Of a DNA stretch of 64,000 nucleotides, positions 44,528 to 55,164 are shown piece by piece. A program made the position numbers and the translations under genes. The first letter of the stretch is position 1, and each line of letters opens with the position of its first letter. Source of the stretch: Phytophthora hibernalis (lineage: Eukaryota > Oomycota > Peronosporomycetes > Peronosporales > Peronosporaceae); assembly GCA_012656075.1 (NCBI GenBank), contig JAAKBF010000073.1, forward strand, positions 33,826-97,825. The letters run 5' to 3'. Under the pieces are notes generated by a model, which saw only the letters and a list, made by a program, of their open reading frames with translations, was not told the DNA's origin and did not search any database.

Positions 44528-47255
44528 CTACGGGACGAACTTGTTCCGCAGGCGGTTGACTCGACGGCAGGGTGTTCTGAGGAAGATCGCGGAATTGGTT
44601 GCGCCAGTGGTCAGCGTCGTGGCTCTCGTCCAGAGCCTCGAGTAGATCATCAGATGGTGCTCGGTGGTTGGCAAGAGCTTGTTGACCTGGGTACCAGGTC
44701 GTCTCAGGAGCTGTGGGCGTATGTGAAGGATCAGCGGATCTAGCAGCAAATCCACGTCAGCCCAACCATCTCGCATCAAAGGTAACAGTTCGTCCAAGAG
44801 TTGACGCCAGTGTACACCTACGTCGATCCGACGCCGTCGGCGTCGGGCGTGATAATCCGCGAGGACAGGATCGGCGTCCATCTGCGCGGTCGTGATCGGC
44901 AGGTAGTGGGTCATCTCCCAGAACGCTTGGAGATACTGCTCCTCGAACGCCAGATACGCCCGGACCCACTCGCCCAATGCAGTGCGGGCAGCCAGGTGTC
45001 GACGCACGTCGAAGGTCACCGCGTCCACAGTATTCGCCATGGCTTCCCATGGCGTGGAATTCATCAAAGCAGTGACGTTCGGGCCGGTGATAAGGGTGTC
45101 CAGAAAGCCAGTCCCAGGAGCAGGCCCACGAACTCCGCGCATACGCCTAGGGAAGTACCAGCCCGTTGGCATCGAGAAGTGATCGATCAGCGTGCGGCGG
45201 ATCATCGGTTAGCTGCAACTGGCTCACGATCGCGGTCGACCAAGGCTCGACGTCGGCTTGGTTAAAGTGGCGGGGACGATCGAATCCGGGATGGAAGTGG
45301 ATAGATCGAACAAGGGCGGGGTCAGTCCACCTTGAGGCCCTGGAGATGGTGGAGGAGATCCACCTGGCGATCCGTTCGGCGACCCGTTCGGTGATCCAGA
45401 AGGAGAAGACTCGGGGCCATCGGAGCCGGGGGCCTCGATCAGGTGAGAAGGCTCGCCTTCAGACCCAGCGGATCGGCGACGGGCTTCAGAGCGAGATCGA
45501 GACAAAGCTGCCAAGGCCTGATCGTCGATCTCGTCTTCATCTTCCTCCCCTTCTTCCTCCTCCTGTTCGTCGGTGAGTGTCGTATTCCCCCTCTCCTCTT
45601 CCTCGTCGGCCTTTTCATCGGTTGCCTCTTCTTCCTTTTCGATGTCGCGTTTTTCTTCCGTGTCATGAGGTGGGACGGACTCCGGAGGGGTCCCGAACAA
45701 TTCGTGGTCGTCATCGCCGCCGTCGTCTTGGATCTCCTCGACCGACTCTGGTTCTTCCTCGATCGACTCCGGTTCTTCGACGTCGGAACCTGGGGTGTCA
45801 GTGATCGGCTGGCTGGAGGTGCAGAGTGTTCACGCCTCTTGCGAGAGTCCGGCTGCTGCGAAGGAGACACCGACCGACTTCGATCTCTCTTCCCGTGTAG
45901 ATCGCGACGCGGCGAAGAAGGAGCCAGATCGCAGGACGGTGAAGGAGAAGCAGACAGAGGCCAGCCGCCGCTTGGATACCCGGCTAGATGGGCTGTGTGC
46001 CACAGATTGCGAAGTGCTGATCGTGCCCCCAGACCCATGAGATCGCTGATGTCGCGAAGTTGCCGATAGGCAGCCTGTTGATCAGCACTCTGATTATCCA
46101 GGGCACGGGCGACCCGCTGAGCATTTGCTAGCTCCTGCTGCGCATCCGTCAGTTCCGTCCCTGTATAGTGATCAAGATCGACAAAGTCAGATCCGAGAAG
46201 AAAGGGGTTACCAACGACAGAAAGGGTACGTATGCAGTCGAGCGGAGTCAGCTACTGCGACGTTACGATCGCGAGTCACGGTGGCGAGACCGGACCGACT
46301 CGGGGTCTGTTCACGACGCAGATCCTTGTTCTCCGCGCGGATTTGATCGCGCGCTCTGGCAATTTGATCGAAGACCGATCACATCACAACTGCGTCAGAT
46401 CCATCGGGACGCGCAGTGGCGGGTGCTGTCGCAGGCTGGGCAGGCGTTGCGCTTGCATGGCGCAACTGAGCCTCCGCTCGTTGAAGCTCAAATTCTAGCC
46501 GCGACACCTCCGATCGAGCGTGGTCATGCTCCACCTCCGCTTGCTCTAGCTGAGTCCGGGCTGACTGCACTCGAGCATAAACTTCCACGCGATCGGACTG
46601 AGATCCGGCCGTCTGGGCTCGAGCCAACTCGTCCTCTACGTGACGAAGCGACCCTCGGTATCGGTCGAGACTGATCTGGAAGGAAGAAAGGTCGTCGCGA
46701 GCGAACAACAGCTCACGTTCGTTGCAGTCGACTTGTGCCCGGAGATCCTCCACGGTGTCGGAGGCCAAATCGAGCTGGTAAGCCAGATCTCGGTTGGTCT
46801 CCTCCGCACGAGCCAGATCTTGCTGCATACGGGCGAGACGGCATTCCGATCCATGGAGATCGTCACTCTGTTGCTGGACTTGAAAGCGCAGATCTTGGAG
46901 TTCTTCCGACGCGGCGAAGTTAGCAGGCCGCTGCTGACGAACGTCGATCTCGGCACGCAGACGTCGGATCTCCGCGTCTTGGTCTTGGCGGAGGTTCTCC
47001 AGACCTCGCAGTTCGTTGGACATTCGGGTCATTGTTTGGTCCTGCTCCGCGCGGTCTTGCAGCAGCTGATCTCGGGTGGTCCGAGCTTGGCGAAGCTACC
47101 CTTCCAGGAATGCAACTTGCCGTGGGGCGCCGAATGCAAAACGAGCCGAGGCGACCGATCTGCGTGAAGCCATGTCCGGGGAAGGTGATCGAGACCGAGG
47201 CGGGGTGTTGCTCGGAAGTCGCTCCGAAGTCTCGGATGGATGATCGCTCATCTTG
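44528..47255 (-). CDS. Element B antisense gene: coiled coil, acidic linker, C-terminal domain (aORF)
   Basis: On the minus strand, opposite to pol, a near-continuous protein runs from a Ser/Pro/Arg-rich start (MSDHPSETSERLPSNTPP, about 47255) through a long Gln/Arg/Glu coiled coil (47032-46379, with repeated RLRAEID and LARAEETNRDLAYQL heptads). It continues through a Glu/Asp-rich region (about 45700-45540) to a 225-residue C-terminal frame (45205-44528: AYLAFEEQYLQAFWEMTHYL, GVHWRQLLDELLPLM). Three to four frame breaks separate the parts. Antisense ORFs downstream of pol are known in some plant Gypsy lineages, usually of unknown function. Capsid- or Gag-like helices are possible, but no family is recognised. 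Confidence 0.55.
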
Positions 47256-47332
47256 AGGCGGCTTGGGTAGCAGGGAGAAGATTGGCGAATCAGCGACCGA
47301 AGTTCAACCGCTGTACGGCCCCAACTTCGGAC

Positions 47333-47342
47333 GAGGGGTGGT
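47333..47342 (+). other. Polypurine tract of element B
   Basis: Purine-rich gaggggtgg (one T) immediately before the right LTR, the expected plus-strand DNA primer. Confidence 0.6.
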
Positions 47343-48455
47343 TGTGGCGAAGCGCCTAATAAGATTGGCAAACCGGCTACGAGAAAGACGGGTCAAAGAT
47401 GAGAAAAGCACGATCCCCGATTCCACCAGAGAAGCGTGGGTGTCTCACGGGGACTATACGTCCACGTCATGGGTTGATGTCGAAGGGGCGAGATCAAGTG
47501 AGATAAAGAAGATGGTACCGCAGATGAGTCCAGATCGACCTCGATCGGTGCGTCGGAATCTCCCGATTGACGATCGTGGCTCGATCGCTGAGTCAGCTGA
47601 TCGTACCTCGATCGCCCCTCGATCGTAACACTTCGATCGCTCTTCGATCGTAACACCCCGATCGCTCTTCGATCGAGGGTCCGCCGATCGACCAGCTGTC
47701 AAGATCGGGCGAAGACGACATCGACGAGTGTACGAAGGCACCGGGAAGGATGGGTAAGAGCGGCGGCAGATGACACGCAAAGCATCTAGCGGTTGTTTAG
47801 TGGAGTTCAGACTAAGTGTTTGGCTGAGATAGACATAACCATAAATCAGACTCGAATTTGCACTGAACATCGCAAGTGCCTTCCAGACAGGAAGAACATT
47901 GGCTCCATAAGGTGTTTGCATACTAGCGTTAGTAGATCTAGTGTTGTAGCGCAAGGATCGGATAACATATTGGCCGACCTTCCTACGCCTAAGTCTCTAT
48001 CGTTCTAGTGCATACCTCGATCGACTGGATTACTGCTTGGCCGCCGATCGTCTTCAAACTCTCGTCAACTCAAGTCCCGCTATTGGAAGCGACAAGCACC
48101 CAAAGGAAAGGAAAAGGGAAGGAAAACAACGCCCCACAAGGCATCCCCAGGCTTCGGATCAAGTCCAAGCCCTCGATCAACTTACCCGATCGAGCCATAT
48201 ACTCGGCTGTAGCGTGAAGACTTCCGCGCTACTCCACCCCGTCCCCGCGTCCCGCCAGGACGTTCAAGACTTCTTGTCACTGCACTCTTCGGAGTCCCGA
48301 GAGAGCAAATCCAACCCACCAACGGGTACACAAGGTGAGACCAAGTTCAGCAGATCACGGATCATCGGGGGACCCCCTCCGTTAGTTGGTGTCTGGGCGC
48401 AGTGGGAAGTCGGATCTGGTCTTAACAAGATTTTGGCTGATCCCGCTACACCACA
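47343..48455 (+). repeat. Element B 3' LTR (1113 bp)
   Basis: Pairs with 34084-35195. Differences seen: single-base changes near 47422, 47782, 47792, 48044, 48420 and 48430, and small indels near 47700, 48182 and 48371. Confidence 0.95.
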
Positions 48456-49086
48456 GTTGCACCGACAACGGCCAGTCGAGTATGAACTTGGAGATCCGGT
48501 TTGGGTGTATCAATTCTTCAGGGCACAAAGAGGCGAGAAACGTACGAAGAAGCTGGCTATCACGTGGCACGGTCCTTACCGTGTTTTAGGTAAGCTCGGT
48601 GAAAATACGTACCAGATTGATATCCCGTCGCACCCGGATAAGAAGGTGACCGTGAATGTCAACCGTCTTAAGAAGTTCCAAGGACGGTGGACCAGACCTT
48701 TTCTTGACGAAGTACCTGAGGGTGTGGTGGAAGATGGCAGCGAACCGAATGGTGGTCCTCTGGAGGAGTCAGATCTGCCTCCGTCTAGTTACACGGAGCG
48801 GTTGACAATTGGTCACGAGGATACGGTTATAACGGGTGTGGATTCCCCATTGTTGGAGGTGGTATCCAAACGGAAGGCTGGCAGGACCGTGGAATATTTG
48901 GCGTTGGCGGCCAACTTTGAGACTTTTTGGCTACCGCGGGCAGCGTTGATGCCGGAATATGGCCCGTTGGTTACTGCTTTTGAACAGTCTGAGAGAGTGA
49001 AGAACCGTCTACCTGAGCTGCGTAGGAGTGCCCGTTTGGCTGAGGCAAATGCAGAAGTGGACGAAGACGACATACTGATGGTGTAG
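48456..49086 (+). pseudogene. Element A integrase C-terminal part with chromodomain-like end
   Basis: This continues the frame cut at 34083: HRQRPVEYELGDPVWVYQFF, then WHGPYRVLGKLGENTYQIDI (the GPY/F module) and VNVNRLKKFQGRW. A chromodomain-like end follows (PLLEVVSKRKAGRTVEYLAL, then FWLPRAALMPEYGPLV) with an acidic tail and stop at 49084-49086. With the upstream part it shows that A was coding here before B inserted. Confidence 0.9.
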
Positions 49087-49266
49087 GTCGTGGGGTGGAA
49101 TTCTTGAACCTATGGAACGGTTGGATACCTATGGAATTTGAAATGGTTCGGGAATTGAACGGTGGTGGTAAATGGGGAATTTTATTTTTAAGTTAAGTAA
49201 TGCTGGAACGGAACGCTCGGAGGTAAAATTGGAAAGAAAATGGAATGGGAGCGTTCTACTGCGTGA

Positions 49267-51014
49267 CTAAAGCGTCACAGATTTGGACTTGGGCGATTTA
49301 GGCGACTTGGAGGGGTGACGGCTTCTTGTCATCAGTGCCAGACGATTCGACGTCCTTACCGCCGCCGGATTTGTCGTCGGACTCTTGGGTGTCGTCCTGC
49401 GAAGCTTTGGGGTCCTTCTTGTTCTTCTGGCCGCCTTCTTCACTGTCTTGGTCGTCTTCGTCGTCAGGTTCGAAGTCGGAGTCGTGCTCTTTCTTGATGT
49501 TCTTGGTCTCGTGGTCGGATTCATCGGTGAGGCCGGTGTGGGAAGAAACGTCGAAGTCTTCGTCGACGGCCGGGCCCTTGGTTTCGTGGTTAACGGAGCT
49601 TCGGGAGGCAGCGCGGTGAACTCATCGTCCTCTTCGAAGTCCAAGTCGTCTTCCCCCATCTCTGCAACACGGAATGGCTTTTCGACGAGCGTGGCGGCAG
49701 ACTTGTTCTTCTGCAGCAGTCGGGCGACCTCGAGTTGTGTGGTCTTGAGCGTCTTGTTCGCCAGTAGTGTCTTCCAGGAGCCGCGTGTCTTGTTGCCTAC
49801 TCAGGATGGATTAACGGGTGGTCCTTGACGGATGTCGAGCTCAATTCGAGCAAGTGCGTGCAAGGAGAGGAGGAGGTGAGCAGTGTGAGTGGGGTCGAGT
49901 GCATTGGACCGTTCCAGCAACTCTGGATGGAGGCGTACCCATCTTCATCAACCGTCTGCGGGTCGGACATCCGTGCGATCACCCTCTCATAACGGGGACG
50001 GTCACGGTTCCACAGAGCCAACAAGTCTCCTTGGGGAGGGTCATCGTCATGGTTGTTCTTGGCACGTGCGGAATGCTTGGCTGCCTTGCCGCCGAGCCAC
50101 ATCAAGTTGTCGTGGATCTCGTCCTCGAAGCGACGCATGAACTCGTAGTAGCCGAAAACTTCAATGTTGTCACTGATGAACTTGAGGCGCTGTTGGTTAG
50201 CGATGGTCTTGTGCTTGCGACGGGCTTCGGCCTTGTCGGTGGGAGCGTAGAGAGCGCAGTCGAAGAAAGTGCGGCGGTGCTTCATCCAGAAACGGTAGTG
50301 AGCGAGGTGGACGTCCTGATACTCGGTGGAGTCATACCAGACTCGTTGGCCACGCCACAGATACGCCACTCGGAACGGCGCCTTACCGAGCTGTGCAGCA
50401 GCCTTGACGAGACCGGCCAAGTCTTTCTTGACTGAGGACGGGGCTCCGATCGGCAACTCGAGCTTGAAAAAGGGCGTCTTCAATCTGGACTTGCCCGACG
50501 TTTTCTGCTTCTTGGACGACTTGAGCTTGTCGGAACTGCGGGTCACGGGACGCTTGGAAGACCGTGACGTAGAAGCGGGAAGTGGCTGAAAGAGATTGTG
50601 AGATGGTGGTTCTCCGGGGTCTTGATTTTCGGACGGTGGCAGCAAAATGACCGGTTTGGTAAGCGTGGCGGGAAGGTCCGGGTCGTCGGCCATGATGGCA
50701 AGTGCGAGGTCATCCAAGACCTTGAGCCCGCGGGATTCGTTATTCTCGGCGAGGGCAGGGCAAAGACGGCTCCAGAATTCGTACTGGGCGCTGGTAACTG
50801 TGTCTGGATCTGGGGAGTCGTCGGCGTCTTCAACGGCGGCGCGAATGCGTTCGACCGCGACTTCCTTGGGGTCGGGTGACGAGGAAGTCGACTTGGAGAT
50901 GACGATGGGTGGCGAGGCTGGGAGTGGAGTGAGCAGTGGACGGCAAATTGGCGAATGGTCAGTGCTATTCCCTGTTAAGCTATGATGGATGGCTCCTGAA
51001 CCTGGTCGGGTCAC
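49267..51014 (-). CDS. Element A antisense gene (aORF), about 580 residues
   Basis: It runs opposite to pol: 51014-49797 is one open frame of 405 codons, and after a frame change near 49790 it continues (ANKTLKTTQLEVARLLQKNK, MGEDDLDFEEDDEFTALPPE) to a Thr/Lys/Arg-rich end at 49267. The N part is Ser/Pro/Asp-rich. A conserved-looking core reads APFRVAYLWRGQRVWYDSTE, then YRFWMKHRRTFFDCALYAPT and IEVFGYYEFMRRFEDEIHDN. No family recognised. Its position matches the antisense frame of element B, although the sequences do not look alike by eye. Confidence 0.6.
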
Positions 51015-53769
51015 TTCAATCTACTATGGAGGCCGGAGGCACGGTGTCAACCGTTAAGAGCGGCCCGAGTGGAGCGAAAGGGACTGCGGAAACTACAATG
51101 TTAATTGACTGTTATGGACTTACGGCTTTTGACACGGAAGGGTGAACAACCGTGTGGAGAATGACGCTAACTGACCTCCGTGATCACTACGGTTGTGGTG
51201 ACCGGGTCGTTCGTCATTTCTAATCTACTATGGAAAAGGGGTTCGTGTGGAGCGTGGTACAGTGGTGCCTGACTACGGTGAATGTACTGGGAGATGGTTG
51301 CCATAACTTCGGAGGCACGTACTGGCGCGAGGTCCTCTGTGCTTTATGAGGAGTGCTAGTGTGGGTAATCACTCAACCTCTCCGTGAGGTCGCTGTTCGA
51401 CCGTGCTTGGCTATTAGTTACTTCATCTACAAGTGGGCTAAGATCGTGAAACTGTGCATGCGTCGCTATCGACACTTTGTGCGTGGACCGTCGGTTCAAG
51501 ACCGCAAGCGTGGCGCTCGTTGGTGGAAAACCTACGAGGCACTGTGGCTGACGCCTATGATTTTTACAAGCGCGGCATGAACACGAAGAAGGGCTGGGAG
51601 GGCTCATGTACAAGTGGATCGATGCGAACTAGATTCAGGTTGGCCTCGCCGTCGGAGTCCGACTCGCCGCTGCCGCCTTCGCATGGACCGGGCAGGGTGA
51701 CTTCGGTGCGCTTCCTGCTGGACCGGGATCTGGTCGCAGCAGACTTTGTCTTGCCGTCGGGCTACTTGGAAGCTTTCTTTGGAGGCCGAGGCGGCTTCTT
51801 CGCTTGGGCTTCGCCGCCTTTCGCTTTAGTGTCAGCGGCGGGTAGCGCCTTGGGGTCAGCGCGTCGGCATCGCAAGTGGTGCTGATCTTGGGCTAGTGCT
51901 CGGTGGGCGTCGTGGATTCTCGGCGAGTGTTGGCTCGGGCGCAAATTGCAGAATGAGGCGTTGCCTGTGCGGTTCGCTGGAATTCCCCCTGTGACAAGGT
52001 GCTTCCCGTTTGGGTGTAGGAGGGTGTAATGGGGCCACCTGGCAGGGATTCAGTATGCAGATAGTTAGCAGTAGTTAGAACTTCAACAGTGTTCTTAATA
52101 TAAAACAGTTTAACTCTAACTCGGAAGTTCGCAAGTCAATTGGTACTCGGTACCATATTGGACAGGAACGCCAGGCGTCCGTTGTGGTTAGCGCGTTAAC
52201 GCTTCCTCTAAAGCTAAGGTGCATGTGACCCCGTCACAGTAGCCGCAGCCACTTTCCGCACCGCCTGCCTTTGTAGCCCTTGACCTTGTTGCTCGACTTG
52301 TTGTTGGCCACGATTGCCACAACCCGGTAAAGCTCCAAAATCCATTCTGCTTCTTGTATAACTTTTAAATACACACAGAAACCACTTGGGCTCATAACCT
52401 AGGAGATGCGTCGTCGCACTCGCAGCACTTCGCATGTGGTGACGAGGTGAGCAGGAGTTCCCGAGTTCCAACTAAAAGTCAAAGTAGAAAACGAAGTGCG
52501 TAGGTTGAGAGAAAATCAATTGTATGATTGTTGTTTAAGTGCTGTTGTAAGGGGAAAGCACCTCGAGCGATTAAACCTCCATTGTCTTCTCTTAACTATA
52601 CTGACCGCAGCCCTAGAAAGAAGCTGCACGTATGCAGGAGCAATTCTCAGAAACCCACAGGTCTCGCTCGCAAGGACTCTCTTTCTTTTCCCTCATAGTC
52701 AAAGCTACATGGCCAAACGACCTCAACCATCACTCTCTGTCCTTGGACATTCAACATGCATGACACATATCCAGTCATAAAATCAACCCAAGTGACGACT
52801 GGAAGCACTCAGTGTCTCGTAGATTGTGCTGCTCATCGCTCCGCTGTTTTACACTGTCAAATGAGACCGCTCAAAACAAAATCGCATTTTCTAATATTAT
52901 TACAGTGGAGATACAGCCGTTTGTGTGGAACGCGGCGTTCCTTCGAACTTAAGCGAGTTTTCAAGAAAAGACGTTTAGGACATTTTGAACATTTTTTTCG
53001 TCTGACGTTTTGAATGACATTCCTGCAGGGTTTATGAGGTGGCTTCAGGGATCTGTCAGGGATCTACAGCAACTTCAGTTCTGTCAAAAGCAAAATAACC
53101 CCCTTACAGCAACGTAATTGGTGGATGGGTGTCATGGCTCTCAAATCCACAAAATCGAAGGTCCTCTCACGTTTGTCTCGGCACTGATCGCAATACCAGG
53201 AGGCTTTTAACGCACCTCGCCTCGTTGAAATGGACAGAATGGGGTTAAGCAAGGACTAGAGAAATCAACGATTTCCAAGCCTCTCTCGTGAAGTTGTCCA
53301 AAACGTATATGCGGGAGTTTGCCTTCACCCTCCTTCCAGAAAATGTACGCATTAAACGACGTCAACGTGTCCTTAACCCGTCATTCACCGACACATACCC
53401 AATATGTTTGTTGAAAAATCGGCATACATATCCGATGTACGTGATTTGCCGTTTATAATGGCACAAGCTTGCAATTACTGAACGACCATACAAATTTCAT
53501 ATAAAGAGATGAAAATACCTGTCAGTCATTTCCTATTTATGTTGGTCGATGCACATGAAGATGTGAAGAGAAAAGTGTATCTGGAGCCGACTAGCAAATA
53601 CATGGTAGAAAGTCTGCATATAGAGTGAAGCCGGGACTAAACATCAACCAGTGTCTAGTCGAAAGCAAGAAATCGCGATGTGTCGGATCCAAGAAGTAAA
53701 CATTGAGAACAAAAACAGTAATTGTATTACGTTTTTGTTGCGTTCGTCCATTCCTACTAGTGGTGAACT
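51015..53769. other. Element A 3' internal region, content unresolved
   Basis: A plus frame 51353-51580 reads ISYFIYKWAKIVKLCMRRYR with a basic stretch. Minus 51944-51590 reads as a Lys/Pro-rich then acidic protein with one stop (GGSGESDSDGEANLNLV). From about 52050 to 53640 the sequence is AT-richer and has no recognisable gene; it may be another decayed insertion, but I found no clear termini. Confidence 0.4.
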
Positions 53770-54288
53770 ATGGTCTCTCGGGAGCAGGCAATGTGGTCAT
53801 ATGACCGTGCACGCGGAAGCAGTGGAGGTGACCTGTTTCGTTTGCTCCGTGAGCGTGTTCAGCCACGTGTGGGATGGTTTGAAGCGTCTTCGTTGGGAAG
53901 ATCACCGTGGAAGAAGGTCGGTGCTGCGTTCCAAGAGTGGAAGGAAGACATGCAGGACATCGAGCACGCTCAGAGACTCAGCGGGTTATACTGGGCCAAA
54001 GACAGTCGCCGTGGACCCCGACCTGAAGTGGTGTTGGCCGGTACTCGTGAGGGTCGACGTGCTATGACTGAGCAGGTTCGCAACGTTCGACGAGAAGCGG
54101 CTCGAAGAGGGTGTCTCGGTTCGGTTGGGGAGGATGTCCCGAGTCAGAACGGTGGCAACCGTCTTGACTCGGAAGCAATCCGGCTGAACGAGATTGCTGC
54201 TCAACTTTGTGCTGAGCAGCAACGGGAGGATGAGCTGGCTGCCCTGTCGCAGCTACGGAGGGATGGTCGCTCGGTGACGCAACTATAG
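53770..54288 (+). CDS. Extra open frame of element A running into the 3' LTR (172 aa)
   Basis: Intact frame from ATG 53770: MVSREQAMWSYDRARGSSGG, PWKKVGAAFQEWKEDMQDIE, then past the polypurine tract into the LTR, ending DELAALSQLRRDGRSVTQL. The final ~45 codons are therefore also present, nearly unchanged, in the 5' LTR. Charged and helical; family not recognised. A third gene after pol is unusual for simple Gypsy elements. Confidence 0.55.
   Translation: MVSREQAMWSYDRARGSSGGDLFRLLRERVQPRVGWFEASSLGRSPWKKVGAAFQEWKEDMQDIEHAQRLSGLYWAKDSRRGPRPEVVLAGTREGRRAMTEQVRNVRREAARRGCLGSVGEDVPSQNGGNRLDSEAIRLNEIAAQLCAEQQREDELAALSQLRRDGRSVTQL
54127..54134 (+). other. Polypurine tract of element A
   Basis: GGGGAGGA directly abuts the TGTCCC start of the right LTR. 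Confidence 0.75.
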
Positions 54289-54695
54289 CATTTGGCTCAG
54301 TTTGGTGGGACCCTGGGATTGGTGGAACCAGGGCCCCCATATTTCGAATGGCGGCAAGCGGCGTGGAAGAGCGAGGAACGACGGCGTTGCGGCGCTGCAA
54401 GGACGGAAGGCATGGCCGTGAAGGAGGGCAAGGACAAGGACAAGGACAAGGACGACGCAGGAGGGGTGTCGTGGAGGCACGACAGGATGACAACGGATCG
54501 GTAAGTCAGGAAGTAGGAGGGACGGCCGCACGGCACGCCCCGAGTTCTAGTAGGAGCTCAGTCATGAAAAAGCCTTGGAACCAGCAAGTTAATATCTTTT
54601 GTATTGATTTGTTGTTGTTATTGATCTACTCTCCTAGAACGCACCTGTCTGCCATACGCCTCGAGGACCGTCCTAAATCAAGGCGGCTCGCGACA
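54135..54695 (+). repeat. Element A 3' LTR (561 bp)
   Basis: Pairs with 25254-25805. Nine bases longer, mainly through one extra gacaag unit. Followed by the target duplication GTAT. Confidence 0.95.
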
Positions 54696-54909
54696 GTATA
54701 ACTTAGTGGTGTCGCGGCTATGTGTACCACAACCGTTACGTCTACAACGCCACATTCGAGTGGTCAACTTCAACGTGGCTCGATCTTCGAGAAAGCAATA
54801 GCAGCAAGCCTGTGGAAGAACGCACGGCGTGTGCAGGAGAATTTTTATCTAATGGATGTGAATTGAACATCTGATGGATGTGATGGCAGTTGCAGCCATT
54901 ATTGCTGCG

Positions 54910-54986
54910 CTGGACGCCTGCCAAAATAGCATAGGCACCTGTCATATCCACTGCAGATAAGCCGGGCTTAAAAAATATGTCAACAT
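54910..54986. repeat. Left terminal inverted repeat
   Basis: Inverse match to 60073-60142: the first ~40 bases differ by one base length (A4/A5), and the inner part has a few mismatches and an eight-base gap. Confidence 0.8.
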
Positions 54987-55164
54987 ATCGGCCGGAGGCG
55001 GCACCACAAATACCGTAAATGGACGTAGTGTGTCGGACGAGAAGAGCCCAGGCCCCTGGGAATACGGATGTAGCCAGGCGTTCAACCTGACACTTGAGTT
55101 CGGACACTGTACGGGGCAGTATCCTTCTTCGTTTCACTTTCGAATTTCCCGCCTGGCTGCGGTC

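Larger units (their letters stand above)
34084..48455 (+). mobile_element. Element B: Gypsy chromovirus nested in the integrase gene of element A
   Basis: LTRs 34084-35195 and 47343-48455 start TGTGGCGAAG and end CTACACCACA. The target duplication GTTG is at 34080-34083 and 48456-48459, and removing B plus one GTTG joins element A's integrase in frame (EQRL|HRQRP). A PBS follows the left LTR and a purine tract precedes the right LTR. By hand about six substitutions plus a few small indels in 1112 bp (~99.5%), so the insertion is young. It encodes gag, protease, RT, RNase H and integrase with a chromodomain, plus a large antisense frame. A foreign segment with an RXLR gene sits between RT and RNase H. 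Confidence 0.96.
25254..54695 (+). mobile_element. Element A: Ty3/Gypsy LTR retrotransposon interrupted by element B
   Basis: LTRs 25254-25805 and 54135-54695 begin TGTCCCGAG and end CGCGACA. The target duplication is GTAT at 25250-25253 and 54696-54699. A primer-binding-like TGG lies 3 bases inside the left LTR, and the tract GGGGAGGA lies directly before the right LTR. Order on +: gag, zinc knuckles, acidic accessory frames, protease, RT-RNase H, integrase (split by B at 34083/48456), then antisense and extra frames. About ten LTR substitutions by hand (~98% identity). Without B the element is about 15 kb, large for a Gypsy. It is defective: the protease Asp is lost, the integrase zinc domain is deleted, and there are several stops. 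Confidence 0.95.

Noticed and set aside
45443..46069. 208-residue hydrophobic plus-strand frame
   Set aside because: Complement of the acidic part of the antisense gene of element B.
49385..50435. Plus-strand Val/Phe-rich frames
   Set aside because: Complement of the antisense frame of element A, which has the more protein-like composition.
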